A stretch of DNA of 64,000 nucleotides from Planctomycetaceae bacterium (GCA_018699955.1 JABISG010000151.1:83428-147427); one strand, 5' to 3'; shown: positions 8,192 to 17,655, counted from the first letter of the stretch. Notes: generated by a model from the letters alone, not told the origin. Numbers and translations: made by a program.

Positions 8192-10270
8192 TCACTTGCC
8201 CGCTTTGGTTTCACGGTGCATCTCAAACCATTTGAGAATGTGCTGCACCTTGGCGATAAGACGACTGGGACGTTTGACGATGGCGTGTGATGCGCCCGGT
8301 ACGCGAACCAGCACCGTTTCCACTTTGCGCAATTTCAATGCCTGGTAGAACTGCTCCGATTCGGAAATCGGCGTGCGGTGATCGTCTTCGCCCGTCATCA
8401 ACATTGTCGGTGTTGTCACATTGCCGACGTGTGAAATGGGCGAGCGACGGAGATAGTGTTCCGCGTTCTTCCAGGGAACACCGGGAAACCAATAGCGGTT
8501 GAAGAAAGGGTAGCCATCGGTCGTCAATACAAAGCTGTACCAGTTGACGACCGGTTTGGCCGCAACGGCCGCGCGAAATCGATTGGTCTTGCCGACGATC
8601 CATGCCGTAAGAATTCCGCCACCACTGCCCCCGGTGACAAACAGGTTCTTCGAGTCGACGTAACCACGCTCGATTACGGCATCGACACCAGCCATCAGGT
8701 CCTCGTAATCGGGGCCAGGATAGGAATGATGAATCAAATTGGCGAATTCCTGCCCGTAACTGGTACTGCCGCGGGGATTGATGTAGACCACGACGTAACC
8801 GGCCGCCGCGTAGTACTGCATTTCGGCCGAAAAACGATCCCCGTAGTTTGCGAAGGGGCCGCCGTGGATTTCGAGAATCAGTGGATACTTCTTGGCAGGA
8901 TCGAACGAAGGCGGTTTGACGATCCACCCCTGGATGCGGCGTTCGTCGGTTTTCGACCTGAATGTGAACTCTTCGGTCGATGCCATTTGCCGCTGGTTGA
9001 AGAGGTCTTCATTCAGCCGCGTGAGGCGGTGAATCTTCTTCGAACCATTCGAGCCGAAGGCCACGTCCGATGGGTGATTGGGTTGTGAATGCGTGTAGGC
9101 AAAATTGCCTCGCCCATCGGTGGAGAATGATCCACTGGCATAGGGCCGGCCAATGGTGACGCCGCCGACGTGACGGGCCAGCGTCGAGACTTTTCCGTCA
9201 AGCGATGCAAAACCAATATTGGTCGTGCCGGCGTCGGTGTACTGAAAGTAAAGTCCCTTGCCGTCACGGCTCCAGGCGGGGGAGGAGATGTCGCGGTCGA
9301 AACTCGGCGCGATGACTCGGCGCTGTTTTCCATCGAGGTTCATTACATACAGTCTTGTCACCTGGTAGCTCAACCGGCGATCATCGAACCCAAGCCACGC
9401 GATCATCTTGCCATCGTGCGAGACAACGGGAGAATGATCCGGCCCTTTCCGATTGGTCAGTCGCGTGGTCGTCCCATCGGATACCGAGGCGCTGTGTAAT
9501 TCCGACTCGCGCGGCTCATATTCCCAGTTCGCGTTGCGATTGGCGGAGAAGAACACGACATCGCTGTCGGCCGACCAGGAAAGCGGCCCGTGGTGGTGAA
9601 AGTTGCCGTTGGTGAGTTGTTTCGGAGTTCCTCCCTCTGCCGGCACGACGAACACGTGCCGAAATCCGTCGGCAACGTACCCGTTGCCATCACTGCGGTA
9701 GAGAACTTTGCGAATGACTTTCGGCGGATCGGCCCATTTCGCGCCCTTTGGTGCGGCCGGCAGTTTGACAAAAGGTTCCGCCGACTCTTCTACCAACATG
9801 GTCAACGCGATGGACTTGCCGTCGGGTGACCATGTGAGATGGCCTGGGCCGGCCGGAAGTTGCGTGAGGCGAACAGTCTGACCCGTTTCAGGCCACAGGC
9901 AATAAACCTGTGCAGGCCCGAGTTCCGCAGCCTTGGTGACATAAGCGATGCGGGTACCATCCGGCGACCAGCGCGGGTGCGAAATACTTCGGTCGTCCGG
10001 CGCAACGAGCGGCCGATGTTCTGAGCCGTCCACATTCACCATCCATAACTTCGACTGCCGCTGATCCTGCATGATGTCCATACCAGTTCGCAGGTAGGCG
10101 ACGCGTTTGCCATCGGGCGAGATTTGCGGATCGGCCGCGTATTCCAATTCAAACACGTCCATCAGCTGCAATTTCTTGACCGGCACGACATCGTCTGCAA
10201 CGGCCGGTTGAGAAATGAGAAGAGAACTCAGCAGGACGCAGGACAGTGAAGTCAGTCGTTGTCGTTTCAT
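8192..10270 (-). CDS. Secreted S9-family peptidase (acylaminoacyl/prolyl oligopeptidase type)
   Basis: A 692-residue exported serine peptidase. A signal peptide (MKRQRLTSLSCVLLSSLLIS, cleavage after AVA) is followed by a WD40/TolB-like propeller (about 40-420) with repeats such as ADPQISPDGKRVAYL, HPRWSPDGTRIAYV and HLTWSPDGKSIAL. The C-terminal alpha/beta-hydrolase domain has nucleophile Ser in TGGSGGGI, Asp in GEDDHRTP and His in GASHAI, the complete S9 triad. The open frame begins at 10333, but ATG 10270 starts the signal peptide. It probably cleaves short peptides in the periplasm. It is divergent from the CxxCH gene at 10458, with 187 bases between them holding both promoters. Confidence 0.92.
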   Translation of the reverse strand: MKRQRLTSLSCVLLSSLLISQPAVADDVVPVKKLQLMDVFELEYAADPQISPDGKRVAYLRTGMDIMQDQRQSKLWMVNVDGSEHRPLVAPDDRSISHPRWSPDGTRIAYVTKAAELGPAQVYCLWPETGQTVRLTQLPAGPGHLTWSPDGKSIALTMLVEESAEPFVKLPAAPKGAKWADPPKVIRKVLYRSDGNGYVADGFRHVFVVPAEGGTPKQLTNGNFHHHGPLSWSADSDVVFFSANRNANWEYEPRESELHSASVSDGTTTRLTNRKGPDHSPVVSHDGKMIAWLGFDDRRLSYQVTRLYVMNLDGKQRRVIAPSFDRDISSPAWSRDGKGLYFQYTDAGTTNIGFASLDGKVSTLARHVGGVTIGRPYASGSFSTDGRGNFAYTHSQPNHPSDVAFGSNGSKKIHRLTRLNEDLFNQRQMASTEEFTFRSKTDERRIQGWIVKPPSFDPAKKYPLILEIHGGPFANYGDRFSAEMQYYAAAGYVVVYINPRGSTSYGQEFANLIHHSYPGPDYEDLMAGVDAVIERGYVDSKNLFVTGGSGGGILTAWIVGKTNRFRAAVAAKPVVNWYSFVLTTDGYPFFNRYWFPGVPWKNAEHYLRRSPISHVGNVTTPTMLMTGEDDHRTPISESEQFYQALKLRKVETVLVRVPGASHAIVKRPSRLIAKVQHILKWFEMHRETKAGK

Positions 10271-10457
10271 GATGCTTCTTTCAAGACACGGAAAATTGAG
10301 TGTCGCAGCGGCCTCAACCGGAACGCCTATCATGATGCTTTAGTTGAACTGTGTCTATCGGCAGGAAGGGCTGATAAGATTTGTGAATTGGAAACCGAAC
10401 GGATTTCGCAGCTTTGCCAGTGGTCGCATCTCTCCTCTGACGACGGGTTGGAATCAC

Positions 10458-13436
10458 ATGTTTCGACAGCTTGGTTGTTTGTTTGGAATCGTGACGTTGT
10501 GCACGACACAAGTTGGCATTGCTGCCAACGAGGTGGCAGCGCCTGAGTGGATCTGGGCATCGCCGGCCCGAACCGTCGCTCAGCAACCCTGTCTGTTTGC
10601 AAATTTCGAGGTGACGGGCCGCGTTCGCAGTGCGCGGCTGAGCGGCGCGGTCGACTACGCTCATGCGATTGTCTATGTGAACGGTCATCGCGTCGGCAGT
10701 CGTGAACCATACGGCACACAACTTGAAACCGACGTTTCCGAGAAATTGAAACCGGGGAAGAACACGGTCGGCATCTGTTGCCGAAGCGTTGATGGTCCGG
10801 CGGCGGTCTTCTTGCGTCTCGATCTCGAGTTGGAAGACGGTCGGAAGCAAACTGTTGTTACCGATAGCCGCTGGCGATCCGTTGTGATTGGTGGCGACCG
10901 CCTCGATTGGCCGTCACTCAAAGCGGCGAAGCTGCTACCTGTCACGACATTCGGACGCGTCGCTCGCTTTCCCTGGGGCGAGACGACTGACACCGTCACG
11001 GTCAGGCCGCTCGACGACTACACGCAATGGAAGCAGGCCGAGGGAACTGCCGCCGGAACCGACCCGGCAACATTTCAACTTCCGCCCGGTTTCGAGATCG
11101 AGTTGTTGCGATCGTCAAAACAGGGAGAAGATTCCTGGGTTGCCATGTCGTTCGACCGGAAAGGTCGTCTCGTGGTGGCGAAGGAGAAACAGGGACTGCT
11201 GCGGTTCACACTGCCGCAGTCCAACACCGAACAAATGCAGGTCGAAACCATCAACGAGAAACTCCGCGAGTGTCGCGGCTTGCTCTTCGCACACGATAGC
11301 CTGTATGCGATGGCAAACAACGACAAGGGACTCTACCGACTACGCGACACGAATGGAGACGATCAGTTCGACGAAGTTCGCCTGCTAAAGACGTTTGACG
11401 GCAGCGTCGGCCACGGCCGCAACCAGCTTGTGCTGGGTCCCGATGGAATGATCTATGCGATATTTGGCGACTCCGTCGTCGAACCACAGGATGCCAAGCA
11501 CCTGCCAAAATCGTTGGCGCATCCGACGTCGGCGGAGACAACCCAAAGCGGTTTTCTTGCAAGAACCGACAGCGAGGGAAAGAATTGGGAGATCGTTGTT
11601 CGTGGACTACGCAACCCGTTCGGAATCGCTTTCAACGCCGACGGCGAACCGTTCACTTACGATGCCGATGCTGAATACGACATGGGCGCGCCGTGGTATC
11701 GGCCGACGCGCGTCGATCATTTGATCTCGGGGTCCGACTTCGGCTGGCGGCGAGTAACCAAACAGTGGCCGCCCTACGTACCCGACCGTGCCGACATCCC
11801 CCAGCCCACGCTCGACATTGGCAAAGGATCGCCGACGGCAGTCGCATTCGGCACAGGCAGCAATTTCCCGGCCCCGTATCGGGACGCTTTGTTCGTCCTC
11901 GATTGGGCCTATGGTCGCATTCTCGCTGTGCATCTGTCTCCGCGCGGATCGAGCTACGCCGCCAAAGCCGAATCGTTCGTGCGCGGCCGGCCGGCCAACG
12001 TCACCGACATCGAGTTCGGGCCGGACGGCGCAATGTACTTCGTTACCGGTGGTCGCGGAACGCAGTCGGCACTGTATCGCGTCCGCTACGCCGGGCCGGC
12101 AGTTCAACCTCCCGCATTAACACGGCAGCAACGTGAGCGAGACAATCACGCAGCTAACGCAAGGAAACAGCGTCAAAGCCTCGAAGCATTCCACGGCCGG
12201 CTCCACTCCGAAGCGATCGCCCAAGCATGGCCACACCTGGGCAGCGATGATCCGTGGATTCGCCACGCCGCGCGCGTCGCCGTCGAATGGCAGCCGGTCT
12301 CGCAATGGCAGCAACGGGCCATCGCCGCCGAACGCCTTTGGACGTCGCTCAATTCGCTGCTCGCTTTGGTACGAGTCGGCCCCTCCGATGCACACGCATT
12401 GATCATCGAGCGGTTGTATGGTTTGTCATTCGATCGACTTGCTGATCGGCAAAAGTTGGCAGTGCTATTCATTTATGAGCGCTGCCTGACAACCGCCGAC
12501 GGATCGGCCAAGTATCACAATTCCATCATCCGCCACGTCAACCCGCACTACCCGGACCGGTCATCTGAGATGAACCGGCGACTGAGCCTGCTGTTGAAAC
12601 GGCTCGACGCGCCGCGGTTCGTCGAGCGAACAATTCCGCTGCTGCAGCGGGCCGAAAGCCAACAGGAGCGAATGCATTACCTCTTCGTATTGAGGAATGT
12701 CAAAATCGGTTGGACTCCCGAAACGCGCCGGACGTACTTTGAGAATCTGCGCCAATTCGATGAATTTGTCGGTGGCGACGGCATGCCGACGTTTCGACAA
12801 TTGATCGAAACCGAAGCACTGGCATCGCTGTCCGCAGCCGAACGCAAGACGTATGAGAAATTGCTGCGGGCGACAGCCGAACCGTGGCTCGCAGAAATCC
12901 CAACCGAACAACAGCCATTCGTGCGAAAGTGGGCAACGGCCGACTTGTCCGAATCGCTCAATAAGCTGAAAAGCGGTCGCAACTTTGCTAACGGCAAACG
13001 CATGTTCGCGACGGCGAAATGTATTGCCTGTCACCGCATTGGCAACCGTGGCGGTGTCGTCGGTCCCGACCTGAGTGCCGTTTCCGCGCGATTCCGGCCG
13101 GCGGACGTTCTCGTCTCAATGCTCGATCCTTCGCGCGTCGTCGCGGAGAAGTATCGCAACGAAATCTTCGTGCTCAAGGACGGCCGCACGGTCACCGGCC
13201 GTCTCGTTCCCGGCGGCGATTACCGATCGCCGTCGCTACGAGTTCTAGCCGATCCGCTCAAACCAGCCGAATTCGTTGAGTTCGCCAAGTCGGCCGTCGA
13301 ATTACACAAGTTCTCGCCCGTTTCATCCATGCCCAACAATCTGCTCGATCATCTGACCAAACAGCAGATTCTCGATCTGCTGGCATACATCAACGCTGCA
13401 GGACGAGCAGAACATCCGAGTTTTCGTGCGCGGTAG
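10458..13436 (+). CDS. Large exported CxxCH heme-binding protein, planctomycete type
   Basis: A 992-residue secreted protein. After a signal peptide (LGCLFGIVTLCTTQVGIAA) comes a jelly-roll, rhamnosidase-like domain (about 25-170), then a six-bladed sorbosone/glucose dehydrogenase-like propeller (about 210-550) with segments such as LVLGPDGMIYAIFGDS and DIEFGPDGAMYFVTG, a helical HEAT-like region (about 560-830), and a C-terminal cytochrome c domain with the heme motif CIACHRIGNRGGVVGPDLS. The last part ends in the Pirellula/Verrucomicrobium-type signature (DPSRVVAEKY..LKDGRTVTGRL). Members are thought to be periplasmic dehydrogenases for sugars or polyols; no activity is proven. The open frame begins at a TTG at 10344, but ATG 10458 is at the signal peptide. 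Confidence 0.9.
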   Translation: MFRQLGCLFGIVTLCTTQVGIAANEVAAPEWIWASPARTVAQQPCLFANFEVTGRVRSARLSGAVDYAHAIVYVNGHRVGSREPYGTQLETDVSEKLKPGKNTVGICCRSVDGPAAVFLRLDLELEDGRKQTVVTDSRWRSVVIGGDRLDWPSLKAAKLLPVTTFGRVARFPWGETTDTVTVRPLDDYTQWKQAEGTAAGTDPATFQLPPGFEIELLRSSKQGEDSWVAMSFDRKGRLVVAKEKQGLLRFTLPQSNTEQMQVETINEKLRECRGLLFAHDSLYAMANNDKGLYRLRDTNGDDQFDEVRLLKTFDGSVGHGRNQLVLGPDGMIYAIFGDSVVEPQDAKHLPKSLAHPTSAETTQSGFLARTDSEGKNWEIVVRGLRNPFGIAFNADGEPFTYDADAEYDMGAPWYRPTRVDHLISGSDFGWRRVTKQWPPYVPDRADIPQPTLDIGKGSPTAVAFGTGSNFPAPYRDALFVLDWAYGRILAVHLSPRGSSYAAKAESFVRGRPANVTDIEFGPDGAMYFVTGGRGTQSALYRVRYAGPAVQPPALTRQQRERDNHAANARKQRQSLEAFHGRLHSEAIAQAWPHLGSDDPWIRHAARVAVEWQPVSQWQQRAIAAERLWTSLNSLLALVRVGPSDAHALIIERLYGLSFDRLADRQKLAVLFIYERCLTTADGSAKYHNSIIRHVNPHYPDRSSEMNRRLSLLLKRLDAPRFVERTIPLLQRAESQQERMHYLFVLRNVKIGWTPETRRTYFENLRQFDEFVGGDGMPTFRQLIETEALASLSAAERKTYEKLLRATAEPWLAEIPTEQQPFVRKWATADLSESLNKLKSGRNFANGKRMFATAKCIACHRIGNRGGVVGPDLSAVSARFRPADVLVSMLDPSRVVAEKYRNEIFVLKDGRTVTGRLVPGGDYRSPSLRVLADPLKPAEFVEFAKSAVELHKFSPVSSMPNNLLDHLTKQQILDLLAYINAAGRAEHPSFRAR

Positions 13437-13496
13437 GGTGGTCACCACGAGCCAACCAGCGCACACAACCGTCATACAGCGAGAACGCCATGAGAT

Positions 13497-13522
13497 GGGG
13501 TGCCACTGGCGTGTCGCCAGTG
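13497..13522. repeat. Palindromic repeat family A, short copy
   Basis: Contains a perfect 8-base hairpin, CACTGGCG-TGT-CGCCAGTG at 13504-13522, preceded by GGGGTGC. It lies in the 191-base convergent gap after the CxxCH gene, 55 bases before the T-run hairpin that terminates the opposite strand. Confidence 0.8.
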
Positions 13523-13577
13523 TTTGTTCAACGATGTCCAAATTACCGACCGACTTCGGACTCGCGGCTCGGTCAAC

Positions 13578-13609
13578 AAAAAAACGCTGGGGGGAAGATC
13601 CCGCCAGCG
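13578..13609 (-). terminator. Intrinsic terminator of the minus-strand secreted-protein gene
   Basis: On the minus strand CGCTGG, C, GGG, loop ATCTT, CCC, C, CCAGCG forms a 9-pair stem with one C-C mismatch, followed directly by seven T residues. It lies 18 bases after the stop of the gene at 13628. Confidence 0.8.
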
Positions 13610-13627
13610 GTTTGTGGCCAATGACCA

Positions 13628-14260
13628 TCAGTTGATCGGTGTGCGTAAGAGGGGGACGACACCATTGACTGCCGGCGGGAGACCAGCGGGAGGAGGAGGG
13701 GCCGAGTGCGGTTCCTGCTCGACCAACTGGCTTTTTACGCCGTAGTCGGCCATCAGGTGATGCAGCGTCTGCTCGACATATCGCATCTTCCGAGTCAAGG
13801 CATCGCCGTATCCGTGTCCATGCACCGCGTGGCCGTAATCGTGGTGTCCGGAGCCATAGTGTGCGGAGTGTCCACGGTATGAGGAACTCCAACCGCGGAT
13901 GTCGTCTTCGATGTGGTGAAACAGCTTGTCGATCTCGTGCAAATCGCTGGCAATATGATCGACGTCGTGACGGCCGTAATGCGCGCCTTCGTGGACGAGA
14001 TCGTGGATGTGTTGGGCATCTTTCATCACCCGGTACATCTCGCGATAAGTCTCTCGGAATTCACGATTGTGGCTGTAGTGGCGGTACATTTCCCAGCAGA
14101 CCGTGTTGGCGTCTTTCCAAAGCCGGTCGGCCAAAACGTCCATGTGTCTGCGGGCGGCAAATGTCGAACGGTCTGAGCGATATTGAGACTGCGCTTTTGC
14201 CGTCGGGCAAACCGAGGCCACCGTCGCCGCTATTAGAAACAGGCTGCTGACTTTCATCAT
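13628..14260 (-). CDS. His-rich exported protein, function unknown
   Basis: A 210-residue secreted protein. Signal peptide MMKVSSLFLIAATVASVCPTAKA is followed by a helical, charged domain (about 25-125) rich in His, Tyr and Arg, a short Gly/His/Tyr-rich linker (YGSGHHDYGHAVHGHGYGD), another helix and a Pro-rich tail. AAGGAG lies 8 bases before ATG 14260, which settles the start. The His content suggests metal binding, but there is no recognised motif. The neighbouring gene upstream (14320) also encodes a small His/Tyr-rich secreted protein, so the two may act together. Confidence 0.75.
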   Translation of the reverse strand: MMKVSSLFLIAATVASVCPTAKAQSQYRSDRSTFAARRHMDVLADRLWKDANTVCWEMYRHYSHNREFRETYREMYRVMKDAQHIHDLVHEGAHYGRHDVDHIASDLHEIDKLFHHIEDDIRGWSSSYRGHSAHYGSGHHDYGHAVHGHGYGDALTRKMRYVEQTLHHLMADYGVKSQLVEQEPHSAPPPPAGLPPAVNGVVPLLRTPIN

Positions 14261-14319
14261 TGAAAGTTCTCCTTGTTGATCCTCTTTGTGATAAACACAC
14301 ACGACATGGGAATCGCCGA

Positions 14320-14682
14320 TTAGCGGTGATGCCAGTGGCCGGTGCGGTGATAATCGTAATGCCCCGGCTGGTAGTGATAGTGATCGCCGTGCGGGACAAA
14401 TTCACCGGGGTGGTAGTCGTAGTGGCTGGTGTCGTGGTAGTAGGAGCGACTGAAGTAGCTGGGGCGGCAAGAGTTGAAATAGCCGCGGTTGTAACCAACA
14501 CGGTTGTAACCGACGCGGTTGTAACCAACACGGTTGTAGCCATAGTTGCTATGACCGTGACCGTAGTGGCTTCCGCGGCCGCCGACGCCAAAACTGATTC
14601 GAAGCCCCCCCGCCTCCGCAGCCGACGCACCCAGGACCGAAAAAGCACCAACAACAGCACACGCAAGCAATGCCCGTCTCAT
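14320..14682 (-). CDS. Small Gly/Tyr/His-rich secreted protein with GYNRV repeats
   Basis: A 120-residue protein with a signal peptide (MRRALLACAVVGAFSVLGASAAEA) and a low-complexity mature part: Gly/Ser/His (about 25-48), four consecutive copies of a GYNRV-type pentapeptide (about 49-67), and a His/Tyr/Asp-rich tail ending HRTGHWHHR. GGAGG lies 7 bases before ATG 14682. The composition resembles surface or matrix proteins and could bind metal or form fibres; no enzyme motif is present. A 27-base dyad upstream (14711-14737) may regulate it. Confidence 0.72.
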   Translation of the reverse strand: MRRALLACAVVGAFSVLGASAAEAGGLRISFGVGGRGSHYGHGHSNYGYNRVGYNRVGYNRVGYNRGYFNSCRPSYFSRSYYHDTSHYDYHPGEFVPHGDHYHYQPGHYDYHRTGHWHHR

Positions 14683-15095
14683 CAAACTGCCTCCCTCGTG
14701 AAGTTAAGAATTGAAGTCATCTCGATTCTGACTTCAATCTAATGCACAGTCTGTGCCAGTTTTTTCAAGTTTTACGCAACTCTTTGGTGTGAAGTATCTT
14801 ACGGTATCTTATCCCGAAGTGTGGTTCTCCCCGGCGCGTATCGAAGTCGCGACAAGTGTCGTCAACATGGTTGCACTTGGAGCGTGAATCAGCTGATCGA
14901 ACGTAAAAACAGGGACGTTTCGATCTCCGTACGAATGAGGCAGGCCAGTGATTTCCCGTATTGTGGTGCGGGAAACTTGCGATCTGCACATCGCTTGCTA
15001 CCATCCCTCTTCGCCAGTCGGCTGCGGGCGTCGTGTGGACATCCAAATTCGCCGTTGGCACTCACAAACAGTAACGATGGAGCGAGGGAATCAGG
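14683..15095. other. Divergent intergenic region, 413 bases
   Basis: No convincing gene is seen between the small secreted-protein gene (minus) and the CAP gene (plus). It holds the dyad at 14711-14737 and must contain both promoters. A 98-residue plus-strand frame at 14821 runs into the CAP gene in another frame and has no ribosome-binding site worth noting. Confidence 0.6.
14711..14737. promoter_or_regulatory. Perfect dyad upstream of the GYNRV secreted protein (possible operator)
   Basis: TTGAAGTCA, nine bases, TGACTTCAA: perfect 9-base arms centred about 42 bases before ATG 14682. There is no T-run, so attenuation is less likely than protein binding. The left half overlaps a possible minus-strand -35 (TTGAAG). 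Confidence 0.45.
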
Positions 15096-15524
15096 ATGCA
15101 GTACGCGGCAGCAGTAGTAGCGGCAACATTGATGTTCGTGGACGCCGGCGGCAACCAACTCAGCGAACACCACAAAATCAAAGCGATGCAAGCCGAATCG
15201 ACACGCGTGCGAAAGGTTTACGGTCGGCCATCACAAATTCTGGACGAAAAGTTGTGCGTGATTGCTCAGCGACATGCGAACTGGATGGCACGCACCGGGC
15301 GGTTCGAACACAGTGGCGAAGCGACCGGAACGCACAGCGGCGAGCAGATCATCGCCTGGGGACAAGACAGCGCCTACCGCGCCTTCTACGGTTGGCTGAG
15401 TTCCCGCGGTGCCGACGGCCGAAGCGGCCATTACCGCTGGGTGGTCGGCACCGAAAAACGCTGCGGCTTCGGCTGCCAGAAAGGTCATGACGGCCGATGG
15501 CTCTGGGTGGGCGTTTATCGCTAA
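15096..15524 (+). CDS. CAP/SCP-domain extracellular protein
   Basis: A 142-residue protein matching the CAP (SCP/PR-1) fold: a helix with LCVIAQRHANWMARTGRFEHS, then GEQIIAWGQDSAYRAFYGWLSS, then SGHYRWVVGTEKRCGFGCQ and a final WLWVGVYR strand. This is the usual order of the family's helices and strands, with the His of FEHS and the Glu of GEQI where the family's tetrad lies. The N-terminus is moderately hydrophobic and may be a signal peptide. AGG precedes ATG 15096. Bacterial CAP proteins are secreted and of unclear function. It converges with the dipeptidase-like gene. Confidence 0.8.
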   Translation: MQYAAAVVAATLMFVDAGGNQLSEHHKIKAMQAESTRVRKVYGRPSQILDEKLCVIAQRHANWMARTGRFEHSGEATGTHSGEQIIAWGQDSAYRAFYGWLSSRGADGRSGHYRWVVGTEKRCGFGCQKGHDGRWLWVGVYR

Positions 15525-15551
15525 CGAACAGAACCACGCCAACTGCGAAGG

Positions 15552-16667
15552 TCATTTCAAGACGCTGCGATAAACCCGCAGGAAGTTTTGCCCCATAATC
15601 TTCTGCAGGTCGGCTTTCGAGTAACCCATCGCGTGCAGTCGCAAGACGACGGCTTTCCATCGCTGTGGGCTATCCAGAATGCCGTCGGCTTTGCGATTTC
15701 GGACGTGGCTGCCGTCGAGGAAGCCGTCGGTCGAGAAACCAACGTAATCGACGCCGATGGTCTTCGCGACGTAATCGACGTGCGCGACATAGTCGTCAAC
15801 GGTTGCCGAACGCTGCAGCACCTTCGGCGTTCGGCCGTCGAGTTCCTGACTGGCGTTTTTCAGGTAGGGGGGATACGCCATGATCCCAACGACACCGCCG
15901 GTGGATTTGATGGCGTGCAATGCTTTGTCGGAAATGTTCCGCGAATAGCGTGCGCGGTAGCGTCCGAATCGATCGCGAACATTCCGGGCCGCCGTGTGAT
16001 TTACGGTGATCGGAACGCGCTGCCGTTTGGCGATGTCCGCAACATCGATCACCGTCTGCGTATTGCAGTGCGACAGGTCGATCACCATTTTCAACCGAAT
16101 CAATTCCGCGACGACTTTCTTGCCAAGCGGCGTCAATCCCTCCGTCTGATCGCTGCCGCCGCCGAGCCGTTCGTCCTCTGCCTGATTGGCGTCGCGGCTG
16201 CCGTAGGCGATCTGAAAAATCCGCAACCCCTTCCCGTGCCAACGCTGAATGTTCGTGACATCGCCTTCGAGAGGGAAATGTCCCTGCGAGTAGAACAGCA
16301 CCCCGTACTCTTTGTTCTTCAGCGCGAGATCGAAGTCCTCCGCCGAGCGAATCAACCGCGCGCCGCGAAACCGCCCGGATTCAATCGCCGCCAACTGTCC
16401 ATCGAGCGATTCCTCCGAACTGAGCGTAATCCCCCCAAAATCGATCCCCGTCTTCGCCTTCACATCACCAAAGTCCGGCTGCCCCAACCGCGACGGCGAA
16501 AAGTAATTCACATTGCCATCGACGACGACTGAGTCGGTGAAGAACCTGTCGATGTCGAGCGGTTCGGCTTCTTGCGTTGTGGGTATCGGGATTTGCTGCG
16601 CTTGGACCGACGGAATGGCCGCACAGAAGAGCAGAACGGTGAGGGCAAAACGGAAGCAGATACTCAT
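15552..16667 (-). CDS. Membrane dipeptidase (M19) homologue, probably catalytically impaired
   Basis: A 371-residue exported protein (signal peptide cleaved after VQA). The fold is recognisable from DLSHCNTQTVIDVA (His200), PITVNHTAARN (His224), VVGIMAYPPYL and the C-terminal IMGQNFLRVYRSV, all standard in renal dipeptidase relatives. The first ligand pair, normally in DGHND, reads DGNVN (residues 50-54), so both His and Asp are replaced. The bridging Glu region reads LFYSQGHF and has no Glu at the expected place. With three of the five usual zinc ligands missing it is likely a pseudoenzyme or has a changed metal site. Seen: the substitutions. Inferred: loss of activity. Confidence 0.82.
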   Translation of the reverse strand: MSICFRFALTVLLFCAAIPSVQAQQIPIPTTQEAEPLDIDRFFTDSVVVDGNVNYFSPSRLGQPDFGDVKAKTGIDFGGITLSSEESLDGQLAAIESGRFRGARLIRSAEDFDLALKNKEYGVLFYSQGHFPLEGDVTNIQRWHGKGLRIFQIAYGSRDANQAEDERLGGGSDQTEGLTPLGKKVVAELIRLKMVIDLSHCNTQTVIDVADIAKRQRVPITVNHTAARNVRDRFGRYRARYSRNISDKALHAIKSTGGVVGIMAYPPYLKNASQELDGRTPKVLQRSATVDDYVAHVDYVAKTIGVDYVGFSTDGFLDGSHVRNRKADGILDSPQRWKAVVLRLHAMGYSKADLQKIMGQNFLRVYRSVLK

Positions 16668-16708
16668 GGTGACTCGTGGGTTGGAAGAATGACCCTACTA
16701 AACTAATA

Positions 16709-17614
16709 CTACCACTTGAGTGGCTCGCGGTGCGAACGCCACTCGTCTGGTATTCCGGCAGGGCCAACAGAAAGTGCAACAATCCCGCCGATGATTGCAC
16801 AAGTCGTGTCCGAATCGCCGCCGACGCGTGCTGTCGTCCACATTGCATCGCAGTAGTCCGTCAAGTGTGCAGCCGCCATCCAAAGACAGAATGGGACCGT
16901 GTCCTGCGCGCTGACCTGATGGCCGCAGCCGAGTTCATTTGCAGCGTCGAACGCCCACGTATCGAACGGAATCTCAGCCGCACGACGGATTGAGCGACTG
17001 ACCAGTGAATCTGCAAGACGATCAGCAATCCACGGTAGCATTGTCTTCACTGGCTCGACGCGACCGGACTGTGTCCATCTGAAAGCCCACCCGCTTGCAA
17101 GTGCGACTGCGATGGCCCCAACTTGCCCTTCAATGTGTGAATGAGTCACGGCAGCTGATCGCGACGCTTCCTCAATCGTCTTATCCACATCGTCGGCAAA
17201 CCACGCCCCCAGCGGTGCGACTCGCATTGCGGCCCCATTGCCAAATGAGCCGCTACCACCAAACAGGCTCTGGCTTTCTGATTCCCAATCCGCGTCAGCG
17301 GCAAGTGCTATCAAGAGGTTTCTCGCTCCACCACCATAGCCGCGCCCCGGGTCAGCGGAAAATCGAGCGGCAAACGTCGCAGCCAAATCCTGCTGGTTGA
17401 TGGTACCTGAACGCTGCAAGACTTGAATAATAGCCATCGCCATTTCCGTATCGTCGGTGTAGTACCACGGCGGGTCGGGGAGATGATTGCGACCTGCGGA
17501 CTCTCCAATCCAGGGAAAAAAGAATCTCTGTCCAAATCCATCGCCAACGGAAAGGCCGTCAAGGGACAATTTCGCACGTTCGACGCGGTCGTGTTCCGAG
17601 TTCGACACAGTCAT
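16709..17614 (-). CDS. ADP-ribosylglycohydrolase (DraG family)
   Basis: A 301-residue all-helical hydrolase. The two metal-binding signatures of the family are present: YYTDDTEMAMAI near residue 52 and GGDSDTTCAIIGGIVALSVG near 268. It removes ADP-ribose from proteins (or small molecules) with two Mg ions. The start ATG 17614 gives SLDGLSVGDGFGQ, the usual first helix. No ADP-ribosyltransferase is visible in the window. It lies 41 bases downstream of the MoxR-like gene's stop on the same strand, so co-transcription is possible. Confidence 0.9.
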   Translation of the reverse strand: MTVSNSEHDRVERAKLSLDGLSVGDGFGQRFFFPWIGESAGRNHLPDPPWYYTDDTEMAMAIIQVLQRSGTINQQDLAATFAARFSADPGRGYGGGARNLLIALAADADWESESQSLFGGSGSFGNGAAMRVAPLGAWFADDVDKTIEEASRSAAVTHSHIEGQVGAIAVALASGWAFRWTQSGRVEPVKTMLPWIADRLADSLVSRSIRRAAEIPFDTWAFDAANELGCGHQVSAQDTVPFCLWMAAAHLTDYCDAMWTTARVGGDSDTTCAIIGGIVALSVGPAGIPDEWRSHREPLKW

Positions 17615-17655
17615 GCAATCCTCATCTCAATACCGCTGTCCATTCTGTTAACGAA

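Noticed and set aside
14480..14545. Regular direct repeats that look like a CRISPR unit
   Set aside because: They are coding GYNRV pentapeptide repeats without spacers.
15588..16532. 314-codon plus-strand frame antisense to the dipeptidase-like gene
   Set aside because: Shadow; no signal peptide or domain.
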